From contig JAKEFK010000084.1 in the NCBI GenBank assembly GCA_022616075.1, positions 1-37,844 of the forward strand: a stretch of DNA of 37,844 nucleotides. Reading direction: 5' to 3'. The position numbers were made by a program, and so were the translations under genes. The DNA is from a bacterium (lineage in GTDB: Bacteria; Acidobacteriota; HRBIN11; JAKEFK01). Under the pieces are notes generated by a model. That model saw nothing but the letters and a program-made list of their open reading frames with translations. It was not told where the DNA came from and did no database searches. Shown here one piece after another: positions 29,252 to 37,829 of the stretch; positions within the stretch are counted from its first letter, which is position 1; each line of letters begins with the position of its first letter.

Positions 29252-31662
29252 ACGGAGTACCCTGCGTGACGCTGGAGGTCCGCCGGCAATCAGGAGCAAA
29301 TACGATTGCGGTAATTGAAAGTGTCAAAGAAAATCTGGAACGGATCAAGGAACAAATCCCCGCAGACATCAAAATGGAAATCATTCGCGATCAATCGCGT
29401 TACATCTACGCAGCTCTGCATGAAATCAATTTGCATTTGATCGTAGGCAGTATTCTCGCGAGTCTTGTTGTTTTTTTGTTTATGCGCAGCCTGCGCTCAA
29501 CGATGATCGCTGCGGTTGCGATTCCCACGTCGCTGATCGCTTCCTTCGGAGCCATGTGGGCGCTCGACTTCACATTGAACAGCGTTACGATGCTTGCTCT
29601 TGTTTTGATGGTTGGAATTGTAATTGACGATGCAATCGTGGTGCTGGAAAACATTTTTCGTTTTGTGGAAGAGAAGAAGATGGGCGCTTATGAAGCCGCA
29701 AGAGAGGCAACGGCTGAAATAGGATTGGCAGTAATGGCAACCACGTTCAGTCTGGTTGTTATTTTTGTTCCTGTCTCTTTTATGTCCAGCATTTCGGGAC
29801 GCTTTTTGTATCAATTTGGAATTACAGCAGCAGTAGCGGTGCTTGTCAGTCTGCTCGTTTCTTTTACTTTGACTCCAATGATGAGCGCACGATTGCTGCG
29901 CGTTGGCGATGTTCGCTCCTCCGGTGAAGCTCGTTCCCGCACCGGTTTCTATGCGAGGATCGACCGAATGTACACATCATTACTCAGCTATGCATTGCGG
30001 CACCGGTTGCAGATTGCTGTGATTGCGATTCTTGTAATTCTTTGTTCGATTCCTCTGTACCGTATGGTGGGCCAGGAATACATTCCCACAGATGTCGATG
30101 AAGCGGAATTCGATGTGAACGTGAGTGCACCGCAGGGAGCCAATCTTGCCTCCATGGATGATGTGATGCGAAGAGTAGAATCGGATCTGCGATCGATAGA
30201 AGGGGTGCGCCTCATGCTTGTTACTGCCGGTGGTGGATTTTTAGGAAATGTCAGTCAAGGGCGCGCATACATCCGTATCGCGCCGCATGCGGAACGAAAA
30301 TTTTCCATCACCCGTTTTTTTAAGGGAATTGTTACTCTTGCTCCCTGGAAACCGTTTCAAAATAATTACTCTCAAAGGGATGTGATGCAGGAGGTTCGCA
30401 AGAAATTAAGCAAATATGGAGACTTGCGTCCCACTGTTCGGAACGCGCCATCCTTCAATATCGGTGGAGGAAACTTCGAAATTGATTTTGTTTTGCGCGG
30501 TCCTGACTTGAAGGAACTTGCTGCCAGGGCGGAACAGTTGCGTGTCGAATCGCAGAAACTGGGTGGAATTGTGGATGCAGACACCACCTTGAAGCTGGAT
30601 AAGCCGGAGTTGCGGGTGCATATTGATCGGGAGCGAGCAGCGGACCTGGGAGTGAACATTTCCGACATTGCTTCCGCGTTGCGCCTCATGGTAGGGGGAG
30701 ACGAAGAGGTTTCCCGTTTTCATGATCCTGTGGTAAATGAGGATTATGACGTTCAGCTCCGGCTGAGCGAGGAATTTCGATCCGATCCTGACACAGTATC
30801 CCGTTTGTATGTCGCGCGGGAGGGTGGGGATCTGGTTCGTCTCGATAATGTGGTCCGCATTGATCCAGCAGAAACCGCATCTCGAATCGATCGATTGGAT
30901 CGTCAACGTCAGGTGAGCTTGCGGGCTTCTGTTGGTCCCGGCTACGCGCTTGCGGATCGTCTGGAAGCGCTCCGTGGCGCTGCTGCGAGAATGAATCTTC
31001 CTGCCGGATACACCACCGCCGTATCCGGAAGAGGACGGGAACTGGAACGCACCTTCACCGAGTTCCTCTTGGCATTTTTACTTTCCGTGATTTTGATGTA
31101 CATGATTTTGGCTTCCCAGTTTGAAAGCACGATCCATCCTTTGACGATTCTTTTGTCACTTCCGCTCTCGGTTCCATTTGCATTGTTTTCACTCTGGGTG
31201 ACCGGCAATACGTTGAATCTGTATTCAGCACTCGGATTCCTCGTTCTGTTCGGCATCGTGAAAAAGAATTCGATTCTGCAAATCGATCACACGAATCAGC
31301 TGCGTGAACGGGGTATGGAAACCCATGAAGCGATTTTGAAAGCAAACCGGGACCGTTTGCGTCCGATCCTGATGACTACTCTTGCGCTTGTCGCCGGCAT
31401 GATTCCCCTTGCAATCGGAACAGGTCCGGGCGCAGAAGAACGCCGCGCGGTCGCAGTTGTCGTTATCGGCGGACAGAGCTTGTGCCTCCTGTTGACTTTG
31501 ATCGTGACGCCGGTTGCGTACTCGCTTTTTGAAGATCTGTCGCTAAAGACTCTCATAGAACGAATCAAATCATGGAAAGCGCGACCTGAGCTAAGTGGCG
31601 CGGACGTTTCCCCCGCGGAGCTGAGCAGACGGGACGCCCACACTACTTTGTTTAAGAACTGA
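29248..31662 (+). CDS. RND efflux transporter, C-terminal part (frameshifted)
   Basis: The 804-residue frame continues the pump from the porter domain. It has the membrane spans of the first and second halves, including LNSVTMLALVLMVGIVIDDA with the conserved Asp residues in GIVIDDAIVVLENI that carry protons in relatives. The second porter half (FNIGGGNFEIDFVLRGPDL) and the last spans (LYSALGFLVLFGIVKKNSIL, VVVIGGQSLCLLLTLIVTPV) follow. The first codon (TTG 29248) has no ribosome-binding site and is not a natural start. The conserved sequence extends upstream of it in the same frame to about 29215. The pump is therefore one gene broken by a single frameshift; whether this is a true mutation or an assembly error is not decidable here. 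The 3' end overlaps the zf-TFIIB gene by 11 nt. Confidence 0.9.
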   Translation: MNGVPCVTLEVRRQSGANTIAVIESVKENLERIKEQIPADIKMEIIRDQSRYIYAALHEINLHLIVGSILASLVVFLFMRSLRSTMIAAVAIPTSLIASFGAMWALDFTLNSVTMLALVLMVGIVIDDAIVVLENIFRFVEEKKMGAYEAAREATAEIGLAVMATTFSLVVIFVPVSFMSSISGRFLYQFGITAAVAVLVSLLVSFTLTPMMSARLLRVGDVRSSGEARSRTGFYARIDRMYTSLLSYALRHRLQIAVIAILVILCSIPLYRMVGQEYIPTDVDEAEFDVNVSAPQGANLASMDDVMRRVESDLRSIEGVRLMLVTAGGGFLGNVSQGRAYIRIAPHAERKFSITRFFKGIVTLAPWKPFQNNYSQRDVMQEVRKKLSKYGDLRPTVRNAPSFNIGGGNFEIDFVLRGPDLKELAARAEQLRVESQKLGGIVDADTTLKLDKPELRVHIDRERAADLGVNISDIASALRLMVGGDEEVSRFHDPVVNEDYDVQLRLSEEFRSDPDTVSRLYVAREGGDLVRLDNVVRIDPAETASRIDRLDRQRQVSLRASVGPGYALADRLEALRGAAARMNLPAGYTTAVSGRGRELERTFTEFLLAFLLSVILMYMILASQFESTIHPLTILLSLPLSVPFALFSLWVTGNTLNLYSALGFLVLFGIVKKNSILQIDHTNQLRERGMETHEAILKANRDRLRPILMTTLALVAGMIPLAIGTGPGAEERRAVAVVVIGGQSLCLLLTLIVTPVAYSLFEDLSLKTLIERIKSWKARPELSGADVSPAELSRRDAHTTLFKN

Positions 31663-32299
31663 AGATGCCGAGCACACGCTTTAAAACGTTTCGCCGAACT
31701 TCCGCTTGTTTGAGCAACAGACTCTGGAAATCGATGTGATCGAGGAAAACGCCTTCACAAACGCTGCACACGTCAATCTTGACGTTGTCATGATCCTGTT
31801 CTTTCATCTCCGATCCACACTTGGGACACTTCATCCAGTGGAACTGTTTACGCTCTTTTGCCTCTCCCTGATCAAGGACCCAGGCAAGCTCTTTGTCCTT
31901 CAATTCTCTATCTTTATGGAGACTGGCGAGCAATCTTTCCCCATCACCTTCCGGTGATTCGTCTGTAGAATGAATTCCTAGAATCCTGTACAGGATCTCT
32001 CGCCGTTCGTGCTGGCTTTTCAAGATCAGATCCTGTAATTCCGCGCGATCGAAATAGATGCCATCGCAAAGCGGGCACTCTTCGACGTGAATGCCAAGAA
32101 GATCTTTCTCCGAAAGATTCGCTCCGCATTTAGGACACCGCATCCAATGCAATTCTTTCTGTTTCAGCGCTTCATCTTTCTTTAACAGCTCTGCCAGTTC
32201 TTTCTGCTTTCGCTCCCGTTCAATCCTGACATTCCTTAATAAGTCCTTTTCATGACGTGCAAACCACTCGTCTTCGGTTTTCTTGCCATCGTATGTCAT
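31652..32299 (-). CDS. Duplicated zf-TFIIB-type zinc-finger protein
   Basis: The 215-residue protein has two similar halves, each with a coiled-coil-like helix followed by a TFIIB-type zinc knuckle. These are RCPKCGANLSEKDL...ECPLCDGIYFDRAELQDLI and KCPKCGSEMKEQDH...VCSVCEGVFLDHIDFQSLL. Each knuckle has two CxxC pairs for one Zn. Both halves end with a similar tail (ILYRILGI, VLKRVLGI), so the gene arose by internal duplication of about 95 residues. The family is of unknown function. The ATG at 32299 has GGGAG upstream. It is divergent from the M20 peptidase gene, with only 39 nt between the starts, so the promoters must overlap (TTAATATTAA symmetrical core). Confidence 0.88.
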   Translation of the reverse strand: MTYDGKKTEDEWFARHEKDLLRNVRIERERKQKELAELLKKDEALKQKELHWMRCPKCGANLSEKDLLGIHVEECPLCDGIYFDRAELQDLILKSQHERREILYRILGIHSTDESPEGDGERLLASLHKDRELKDKELAWVLDQGEAKERKQFHWMKCPKCGSEMKEQDHDNVKIDVCSVCEGVFLDHIDFQSLLLKQAEVRRNVLKRVLGIFSS

Positions 32300-32338
32300 A
32301 AACTACTCCCTTCACTCCATTAATATTAATATGGAAAG

Positions 32339-33637
32339 ATGAAAAACACCGTATTTTGTCTTTCTCTAATCATAATTCTACATTCTCTCGCGGCAGGTGA
32401 GGGACTTACTCCGTTGGAGAAACAGATTGCCGAAAAAGCCAGGAACAGCGCTGAAGAGGCAATTTCTTTGTTGGAAAAGGTGGTCAACATCAACAGCGGA
32501 ACGATGAATCACGAAGGTGTTGCGCAAGTCGGATCTATTTTTTCCAAAGAGTTTGAAGCGTTGGGCTTTGAGGTTCGGTGGATTTTACAGAAAGAAGTGA
32601 ATCGTGCGGGTCACTTATTCGCCGAACGAAAAGGAAACGCGGGGAAGCGTTTGATTTTGATAGGCCATCTGGACACGGTCTTTGAAAAAGAATCTTCCTT
32701 TCAACCTTTCACAAGGAAGGGAAAACGCGCAACCGGGCAGGGAGTCAACGATATGAAAGGAGGAGATGTCATTGCTTTGTATGCCTTGAAAGCTCTGCAC
32801 GAAACAGGCGCTCTGGAGAACGCGAGGATTATCGTTGCGTTCACGGGAGATGAAGAAATGCCCGGTGAGCCTCTTGAAATCAGTCGCAAAGATCTACTGG
32901 AAGCGGGGAAACGGACCGACATTGCTCTTGGCTTTGAATCAGCGGAAGGATTGAACACCGGAACGATTGCGCGCAGGGGAATCGGTTCATGGACGCTAAC
33001 TGTAAAAGGAATGCAAGCTCATTCCTCCGGAATTTTTGATAAGAAGTCAGGCTATGGCGCAATCTTTGAGGCGTCCAGAATTTTGAACGCGTTTCGCACA
33101 GAAATGGCCGGCGAACAATATTTAACCTTTAATCCTGGAGTCATCGTTGGCGGCACGGAAGTCCAGTACGATGCTGAGAGTAGCAAAGGGACAGCTTTTG
33201 GAAAAACAAATGTAATTGCAAGAACAGTCACCGCCCAAGGGGACCTTCGTTGTATTTCGGAAGCTCAACAAGAGAAAGCGCGGGAGCGAATGCGAAAAAT
33301 AGTTGTTCAAAGTTTGCCGGGCACATCCGCCGAAATTTCTTTTGATGATGGCTATCCGGGAATGGAACCGACGGAAGGAAACAAAAAACTTCTACAATTT
33401 TTCGATCGGGTCAGCCGGGATCTCGGATTCTCCGCAATCGTTCCTTTTGATCCCGGCAAACGAGGCGCCGCCGACATTTCTTTCATCGCAAAGCATGTCG
33501 ATGGTCTCGATGGACTGGGAGCAATGGGGGAAGGGGAGCACAGTCCGGAAGAAGATATTGATCTGGAAGCGATTCCTGTTTTACTTCAACGCGCTGCAAT
33601 TCTAATCTATCGCCTTACACACACGGATGGTTACTGA
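32339..33637 (+). CDS. Secreted M20 metallopeptidase, glutamate carboxypeptidase (CPG2) type
   Basis: The 432-residue protein has a signal peptide (VFCLSLIIILHSLAAG). Metal and catalytic residues of the M20 family are present: His110 and Asp112 (GHLDTVF), bridging Asp138 (GVNDMKGG), general base Glu172 and ligand Glu173 (TGDEE), Glu200 (ESAEG) and a C-terminal His at about 401 (GEGEHSPEED). The dimerisation domain lies at about 210-330. The closest well-known type is Pseudomonas carboxypeptidase G2, which releases C-terminal Glu from peptides or folates; here the substrate could be any exported N-acyl amino acid or peptide. A second M20 gene lies at 36108, and a peptide-type solute-binding gene lies between. 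Confidence 0.9.
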   Translation: MKNTVFCLSLIIILHSLAAGEGLTPLEKQIAEKARNSAEEAISLLEKVVNINSGTMNHEGVAQVGSIFSKEFEALGFEVRWILQKEVNRAGHLFAERKGNAGKRLILIGHLDTVFEKESSFQPFTRKGKRATGQGVNDMKGGDVIALYALKALHETGALENARIIVAFTGDEEMPGEPLEISRKDLLEAGKRTDIALGFESAEGLNTGTIARRGIGSWTLTVKGMQAHSSGIFDKKSGYGAIFEASRILNAFRTEMAGEQYLTFNPGVIVGGTEVQYDAESSKGTAFGKTNVIARTVTAQGDLRCISEAQQEKARERMRKIVVQSLPGTSAEISFDDGYPGMEPTEGNKKLLQFFDRVSRDLGFSAIVPFDPGKRGAADISFIAKHVDGLDGLGAMGEGEHSPEEDIDLEAIPVLLQRAAILIYRLTHTDGY

Positions 33638-34443
33638 TTCTTCTTGCGTAAGTCTTGAAGTCCGCGCATGAGCCGCCGCTTTTTGGCTTCCCATTCTTCT
33701 TTCGGTAAAATAATTTGATCGATCACCGCTTGTTTTCTCATCAGTCTCATTCGTAAAACATCTAATTGTTCAACTTTTCCAATTTCCTCTAACATACCCG
33801 CTCTTTCAGCACAAAGACGCTTTAGTTCGCCTCGGAGACGGGTAATGTCTTTGGAAAGAGGCCAAAAAACGGTAACTTCTGCCCTTTCTGAACAGGGATC
33901 GATGGAATCCTCTTTCTTCACTAGTTGGGGAAAAGCAAAAATATCAAAAGCGGGAGAAGACCAATCCTCTTGCTGGATGTGCCATTTAACGAGCCGGTCG
34001 AACTTCAATATCGAAACATCTTTGATCGGCGCGGAAAGATGAACTCGGATGCTGCATTGAAGATACAGGTCTTCGATCTTTCGAATCTCATAATCGTATG
34101 AGTGCACTTCGATATCCATCGCGTTCATAGCTGCTTGAAAGGCGTCCATGAATGGCTCTAAGTCCAGAGAGACCGGCAAATGGAGATCGAGGTTTTTGAT
34201 CTGTGCTTCCAATCTTGCAACTTCACTTTCAAACTCCTTTTCTCTGGCCCGAGCTATCGTTCCTCGATTGATCTGTTGTTTTACAGCATTGATCCTCTCA
34301 GTCAGCTGCTGACGTTCCGGTTCAAACCTCGAATACCAATGGATGATAAAGGCAGCCAAAGCGATTAAAGAACCAAAAGTCGTGGTAGCCGTGATGTACA
34401 GAGAACGTCTTGATGAATCCGCCATGGCGGGAAATTTTAACAT
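33631..34443 (-). CDS. PilO-like membrane protein with coiled coil
   Basis: From the ATG at 34443 the protein has 270 residues; a longer open frame to 34641 lacks support and overlaps the next gene's start. It has one N-terminal membrane span (about 17-37, TTTFGSLIALAAFIIHWYS), a coiled coil (about 45-85, QQLTERINAVKQQINRG, EKEFESEVARLEAQIKNLDL) and an alpha/beta domain (about 85-160, LEPFMDAFQAAMNAMDIEVH, LQCSIRVHLSAPIKDVSILK). A second coiled coil near the C-terminus (RLRGELKRLCAERAGMLEEI) follows. The layout matches PilO of the type IV pilus inner-membrane platform, but the similarity is by architecture only and no other pil genes are present. It may be a stand-alone paralogue. The 3' end overlaps the M20 gene by 7 nt. 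Confidence 0.6.
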   Translation of the reverse strand: MLKFPAMADSSRRSLYITATTTFGSLIALAAFIIHWYSRFEPERQQLTERINAVKQQINRGTIARAREKEFESEVARLEAQIKNLDLHLPVSLDLEPFMDAFQAAMNAMDIEVHSYDYEIRKIEDLYLQCSIRVHLSAPIKDVSILKFDRLVKWHIQQEDWSSPAFDIFAFPQLVKKEDSIDPCSERAEVTVFWPLSKDITRLRGELKRLCAERAGMLEEIGKVEQLDVLRMRLMRKQAVIDQIILPKEEWEAKKRRLMRGLQDLRKKNQ

Positions 34444-34487
34444 TAATCGACGCAGCCGAAAGCAACCTGTATTCGTTTTGATCGTAA

Positions 34488-34493
34488 TATAAT
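34488..34493 (+). promoter_or_regulatory. Perfect -10 box 13 nt before a start codon
   Basis: TATAAT (34488-34493) lies 13 nt before the ATG at 34507. The -35 region is weak (ACCTGT at 17-nt spacing). No ribosome-binding site is visible, so the leader would be about 6 nt. Confidence 0.5.
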
Positions 34494-34506
34494 CTGACAC
34501 ACACAG

Positions 34507-35919
34507 ATGCTTACCAAGCTGGCGAGTATTGCAACCGGCGCTGTTCTCATGCTTTTGATTTCTGCGTGCCGCCCGTTGTCTATTCCACAGTCTAACGTGA
34601 ACTTTGCCGTGCCGTATGACATCGATACTTTGGATCCGCATGCCCGAAGCAAATTAAGCAGCTTTGCCGTTCTATCACATTTTTACGAACCTCTGGTTGT
34701 TCCCTCAGCAGAGATGGCAATTGAGCCTTGTCTTGCTCAGTCCTGGGAGAACCCTGATTTACTTACCTGGATTTTTCATCTACGTCCGAATGTTCGATTT
34801 CATGATGGTAAAGCCTTAAACTCCGAGGATGTAGTTTTCTCGATTCAACGCGTGATGGATCATCTGTGCTTTATTCCGATCATTCGGAAAGATGCTACTT
34901 CCGATTCTATGGCTGACCGGGCAAACGGAACGGGTCCTTACCGGTTCAAAAGATGGCAGAAAAAGCAACAAATAACTTTCGTCCGAAACGAAAAATACTG
35001 GGGGAAACGTCCGGCCATTTCAGAAGCCACCTTCCATCTTGGGCTGAGCGATCAGCAAGCCCTCAGGAAACTTCTTGCTGGAGAATGTCAGTTTTTTCAG
35101 GGCTTATCCAGAAACGCCGAAAAAGCTGCAACACAAAAAGGAAAGTTCCAAATTGTCAGAAAGGATAGCATCTATTTGAAATACCTGGGATTCAATTTTC
35201 GGACGAAGATGGATCTTGACTGTGACTTGCCTTCAGGTCTTTTTCAAAACAAGTTGTTGCGCGAAGCCATTCATTTCTCGATCGACCGGTCCAGACTAAT
35301 GTCGTCTCTACCCGGATATGCTTTTTCAGTAACTCAACCTGTGCCTCCCTTTACATTTGGTTTCAATCCCGCAATCCGTCTTCAGAAATTCGATCCTGAT
35401 CGGGCAAAATTGTTGCTGCGGCAGGCAGGCGTGCCCGATGGATTTGCAACAACACTGCATGTGAGGGACGTGATGGTAGAAGCCGGGGATTTCATCCAGA
35501 AACAGCTAAATGACGTTGGAATCAAGCTTCAACTGAAGATTCTCCCGGATTCTGACTTCTTTGCTGCGATGCGTAGTGGACAATTTTGCATGTTTCTTTC
35601 CCGGTTTGGATCGCCAACCGGCGATGCCAGCGATATTTTGGAAAGCGCTTTTCACAGTTTTGATCCTGATCGCATGCATGGACAATTGAATTACGGCCTG
35701 TATACGAATCCAGAACTTGATGCGGCTATAATCGAGAGCTCACAGATCCAGGGTCTGGACCGCAGGAAGAGAAGACTTCAGGAAATCATGCAGCTTCTTG
35801 CAAACGAATACGTATGGATTCCGCTGTATGGAGATCAAGACATTTACATTTACGACTCTTCCTTTTCTTGGCAGCCCCGAATGGATAGTTTGATCAAAGT
35901 TTGGGAGATAGGTGTTTAG
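34507..35919 (+). CDS. Family-5 extracellular solute-binding lipoprotein (peptide/opine ABC type)
   Basis: The 470-residue protein has a lipoprotein signal (GAVLMLLISAC, Cys21). The SBP_bac_5 fold follows: NFAVPYDIDTLDPHARSKLS, YEPLV, CLAQSWE, the signature FHLRPNVRFHDGKALNSEDV, RFKRWQKKQQITFVRNEKYW and a C-terminal lobe (AIHFSIDRSRLMSSLPG, YTNPELDAAIIE). It should bind peptides or another small solute in the periplasm and hand it to an ABC permease. No permease or ATPase gene is in the window, so it is an orphan. Neighbouring M20 peptidases could process the same kind of substrate (inference). The start is ATG at 34507 with a very short leader. Confidence 0.9.
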   Translation: MLTKLASIATGAVLMLLISACRPLSIPQSNVNFAVPYDIDTLDPHARSKLSSFAVLSHFYEPLVVPSAEMAIEPCLAQSWENPDLLTWIFHLRPNVRFHDGKALNSEDVVFSIQRVMDHLCFIPIIRKDATSDSMADRANGTGPYRFKRWQKKQQITFVRNEKYWGKRPAISEATFHLGLSDQQALRKLLAGECQFFQGLSRNAEKAATQKGKFQIVRKDSIYLKYLGFNFRTKMDLDCDLPSGLFQNKLLREAIHFSIDRSRLMSSLPGYAFSVTQPVPPFTFGFNPAIRLQKFDPDRAKLLLRQAGVPDGFATTLHVRDVMVEAGDFIQKQLNDVGIKLQLKILPDSDFFAAMRSGQFCMFLSRFGSPTGDASDILESAFHSFDPDRMHGQLNYGLYTNPELDAAIIESSQIQGLDRRKRRLQEIMQLLANEYVWIPLYGDQDIYIYDSSFSWQPRMDSLIKVWEIGV

Positions 35920-35927
35920 ATAGGTGT

Positions 35928-36141
35928 GTAGTGGCAGAGCATTTGCCACGGTTGTGTGTATGAATTTGGTTTCTCACAAATTCCTGCTGTTGCTACGAAC
36001 ATAATTACTGCGTGCAAATGCTCTGCTTGTACGAGATTTTTGCAGAGCATTTTTCACGATGATATTGATTTCGCCCTAAGGTCAGAGTCTAATTACTTAA
36101 AGTGTTTATGCGCCTACGTATGGAAAATGCTCTGCCACTAC
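35928..36141. repeat. Element of four alternating inverted GCAGAGCATTT copies
   Basis: The outer arms GTAGTGGCAGAGCATTT (35928-35944) and AAATGCTCTGCCACTAC (36125-36141) are perfect 17-bp complements. Between them lie AAATGCTCTGC (36016-36026) and GCAGAGCATTT (36042-36052), also complementary. The four copies alternate in orientation. The right arm lies inside the signal-peptide coding region of the following M20 gene. Confidence 0.75.
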
Positions 36142-37424
36142 TACTTGCAACTCTCTTGCTGCCTTCTCATTTGCACAGTCAAGATTGGAAGAGCTTTCGC
36201 GCGAATCCCAAAAGAATGGAAGAACGTATCTTAAAACTTTCGGAATTTGGCAAAAATCCCGAAGGGGGAGTCAGCCGAGTTGCTTTCAGTGAAGCCGACA
36301 TTCAAGGAAGGAAGTACATAACGGCATTATTGGAAGCGGCCGGACTCAAAGTGCGCGTGGATACTGCGGGAAACATTATCGGCCGGAGAGAAGGGCGCGA
36401 TGCGAAGCTTCCCGTGATTCTTTTCGGATCGCACATCGATTCTGTTCCCAAAGGTGGAAACTATGATGGAGATGTCGGCGTAATCGGTTCACTAGAATGT
36501 ATTGAGGTTCTCAATGAGCAGAAGTTTACAACGGGGCATCCGCTTGAAGTAATCATATTTTCGGATGAAGAAGGTGGCCTTGTGGGAAGCCGGGCGATTA
36601 TCGGTGATTTGAGCGAAAACGCGCTCAAGGTAATAAGTCACACAGGAAAGACGATCCGAGAAGGAATTCTCGCCATCGGTGGAGATCCGGACAAACTCAA
36701 AGAAGCGCAGCGAAAGCCGGCCGAGATTCTGGCATTTCTGGAGCTGCACATTGAACAGGGTGGCATTCTGGACGCAGAGGAAATCAACATCGGAGTGGTG
36801 GAAGGAATTGTAGGAATTAACTGGTGGGATGTTACCGTAATTGGGTTCGCGAATCATGCCGGTACGACTCCGATGGATCAGCGAAAAGACGCGTTGCTGA
36901 CCGCTGCAAAAATAGTTGACTCAGTCAACAAAATCGCAAGAAGCATTCCGGGCAGACATGTAGCCACAGTGGGACGAATCCATGCTGAACCGGGAGCCCC
37001 GAACGTCATTCCCGGAAAAGTGGTGATGAGCCTGGAAATCCGCGATCTATCAAAAGAAAAAATCGATCAGGTATTTCAAGAAATTCTTAAGTCGGCCAAG
37101 CAGATCGCTTCTGATTCGGGGACGACAATCAATTTCTCCGCGCTGGACGTTACTGCTGTGCCTGCACCGACTGATCAACGTTTAAGAAAAATAGTCGACG
37201 AATCAGCGCGGTCGATTGGTTTGACAACAAAAACTTTGCCGAGTGGAGCAGGACATGACGCGCAAGATATGGCGCGGATTGTTCCCACCGGAATGATTTT
37301 TGTGCCAAGCGTGGCGGGCATCAGCCATTCACCAAAAGAATTTACTCATGCAACAGATATGGCCAACGGCGCCAGCGTTCTTTTGCATACGATCTTGCGC
37401 TTGGATCGTGACGGCTTGGATTGA
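36108..37424 (+). CDS. M20 amidohydrolase of the hydantoinase/carbamoylase type (HyuC/AllC-like), exported
   Basis: The protein has about 438 residues from the ATG at 36108; GTG at 36102 and ATG at 36120 are alternatives. The N-terminus is a signal peptide (MRLRMENALPLLLATLLLPS, cleavage near HSQ-DW). The metal-binding pattern of the N-carbamoyl-amino-acid/allantoate amidohydrolase branch is present: FGSHIDSVPKGGNYDGDVGV (His, Asp), SDEEGG (Glu), ELHIEQG (His), the substrate-binding stretch GFANHAGTTPMDQRKDA and the late SGAGHDAQDMA and GISHSPKE. It likely hydrolyses an N-carbamoyl or ureido compound. An exported location is unusual for this branch, which is normally cytoplasmic. The signal-peptide codons include one arm of the GCAGAGCATTT repeat. 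Confidence 0.9.
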   Translation: MRLRMENALPLLLATLLLPSHLHSQDWKSFRANPKRMEERILKLSEFGKNPEGGVSRVAFSEADIQGRKYITALLEAAGLKVRVDTAGNIIGRREGRDAKLPVILFGSHIDSVPKGGNYDGDVGVIGSLECIEVLNEQKFTTGHPLEVIIFSDEEGGLVGSRAIIGDLSENALKVISHTGKTIREGILAIGGDPDKLKEAQRKPAEILAFLELHIEQGGILDAEEINIGVVEGIVGINWWDVTVIGFANHAGTTPMDQRKDALLTAAKIVDSVNKIARSIPGRHVATVGRIHAEPGAPNVIPGKVVMSLEIRDLSKEKIDQVFQEILKSAKQIASDSGTTINFSALDVTAVPAPTDQRLRKIVDESARSIGLTTKTLPSGAGHDAQDMARIVPTGMIFVPSVAGISHSPKEFTHATDMANGASVLLHTILRLDRDGLD

Positions 37425-37469
37425 GATCCTTATATGGGTGCCCCTGCGTAAACAACTGGCCGATCTTGA

Positions 37470-37829
37470 GGCGCAATTCGAAGATCTAAAAATGGCTACC
37501 GGCTTGTATCGTATCCACCTGGCCCAAGAATTTCGATTCACAGGCGCAACAGCAACATTTTCTTTGGAGTACTTTTCCTTTTTGCCGTTTTGCGCGCATG
37601 GAATGCTGTACGACATCACAACATTGCTGTGCACCGCGAATGGATGATCCGCGCGTTTGCCATCGCGATCGGCATCTCAGTGGTCCGGATTGTCTATGTT
37701 CCTCTGTTCCTGATCACCCGGATGAAACCCCTCGACTTGATCGGGACTTCGTTCTGGATCGGCTGGATCTTATCGCTAACAGTAGCCGAACTGTGGATAC
37801 GGAAAGCTTCGATCCAAGAACAACATTAA
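37470..37829 (+). pseudogene. C-terminal fragment of a DUF2306-like membrane protein
   Basis: After a TGA at 37467 the frame is open to TAA at 37827-37829. From about 37530 it reads like an integral membrane protein: ISIHRRNSNIFFGVLFLFAV, then AVHREWMIRAFAIAIGISVV, then two more spans. The HRxWMIRxxA pattern is typical of DUF2306 proteins. There is no proper start codon or ribosome-binding site, and the N-terminal spans are missing. A different frame just before (RKQLADLEAQFEDLKMATGL) may be a second remnant. The rest of the 420-nt stretch after the M20 gene holds nothing else I can support. Confidence 0.45.

Noticed and set aside
29200-29260. Programmed ribosomal frameshifting in the RND pump gene.
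   Set aside because: No slippery heptamer or homopolymer and no known precedent in this family; a simple indel explains it.
34444-34641. Longer start of the PilO-like gene.
   Set aside because: It would overlap the promoter and first 135 nt of the divergent solute-binding gene, and the extension is not protein-like.
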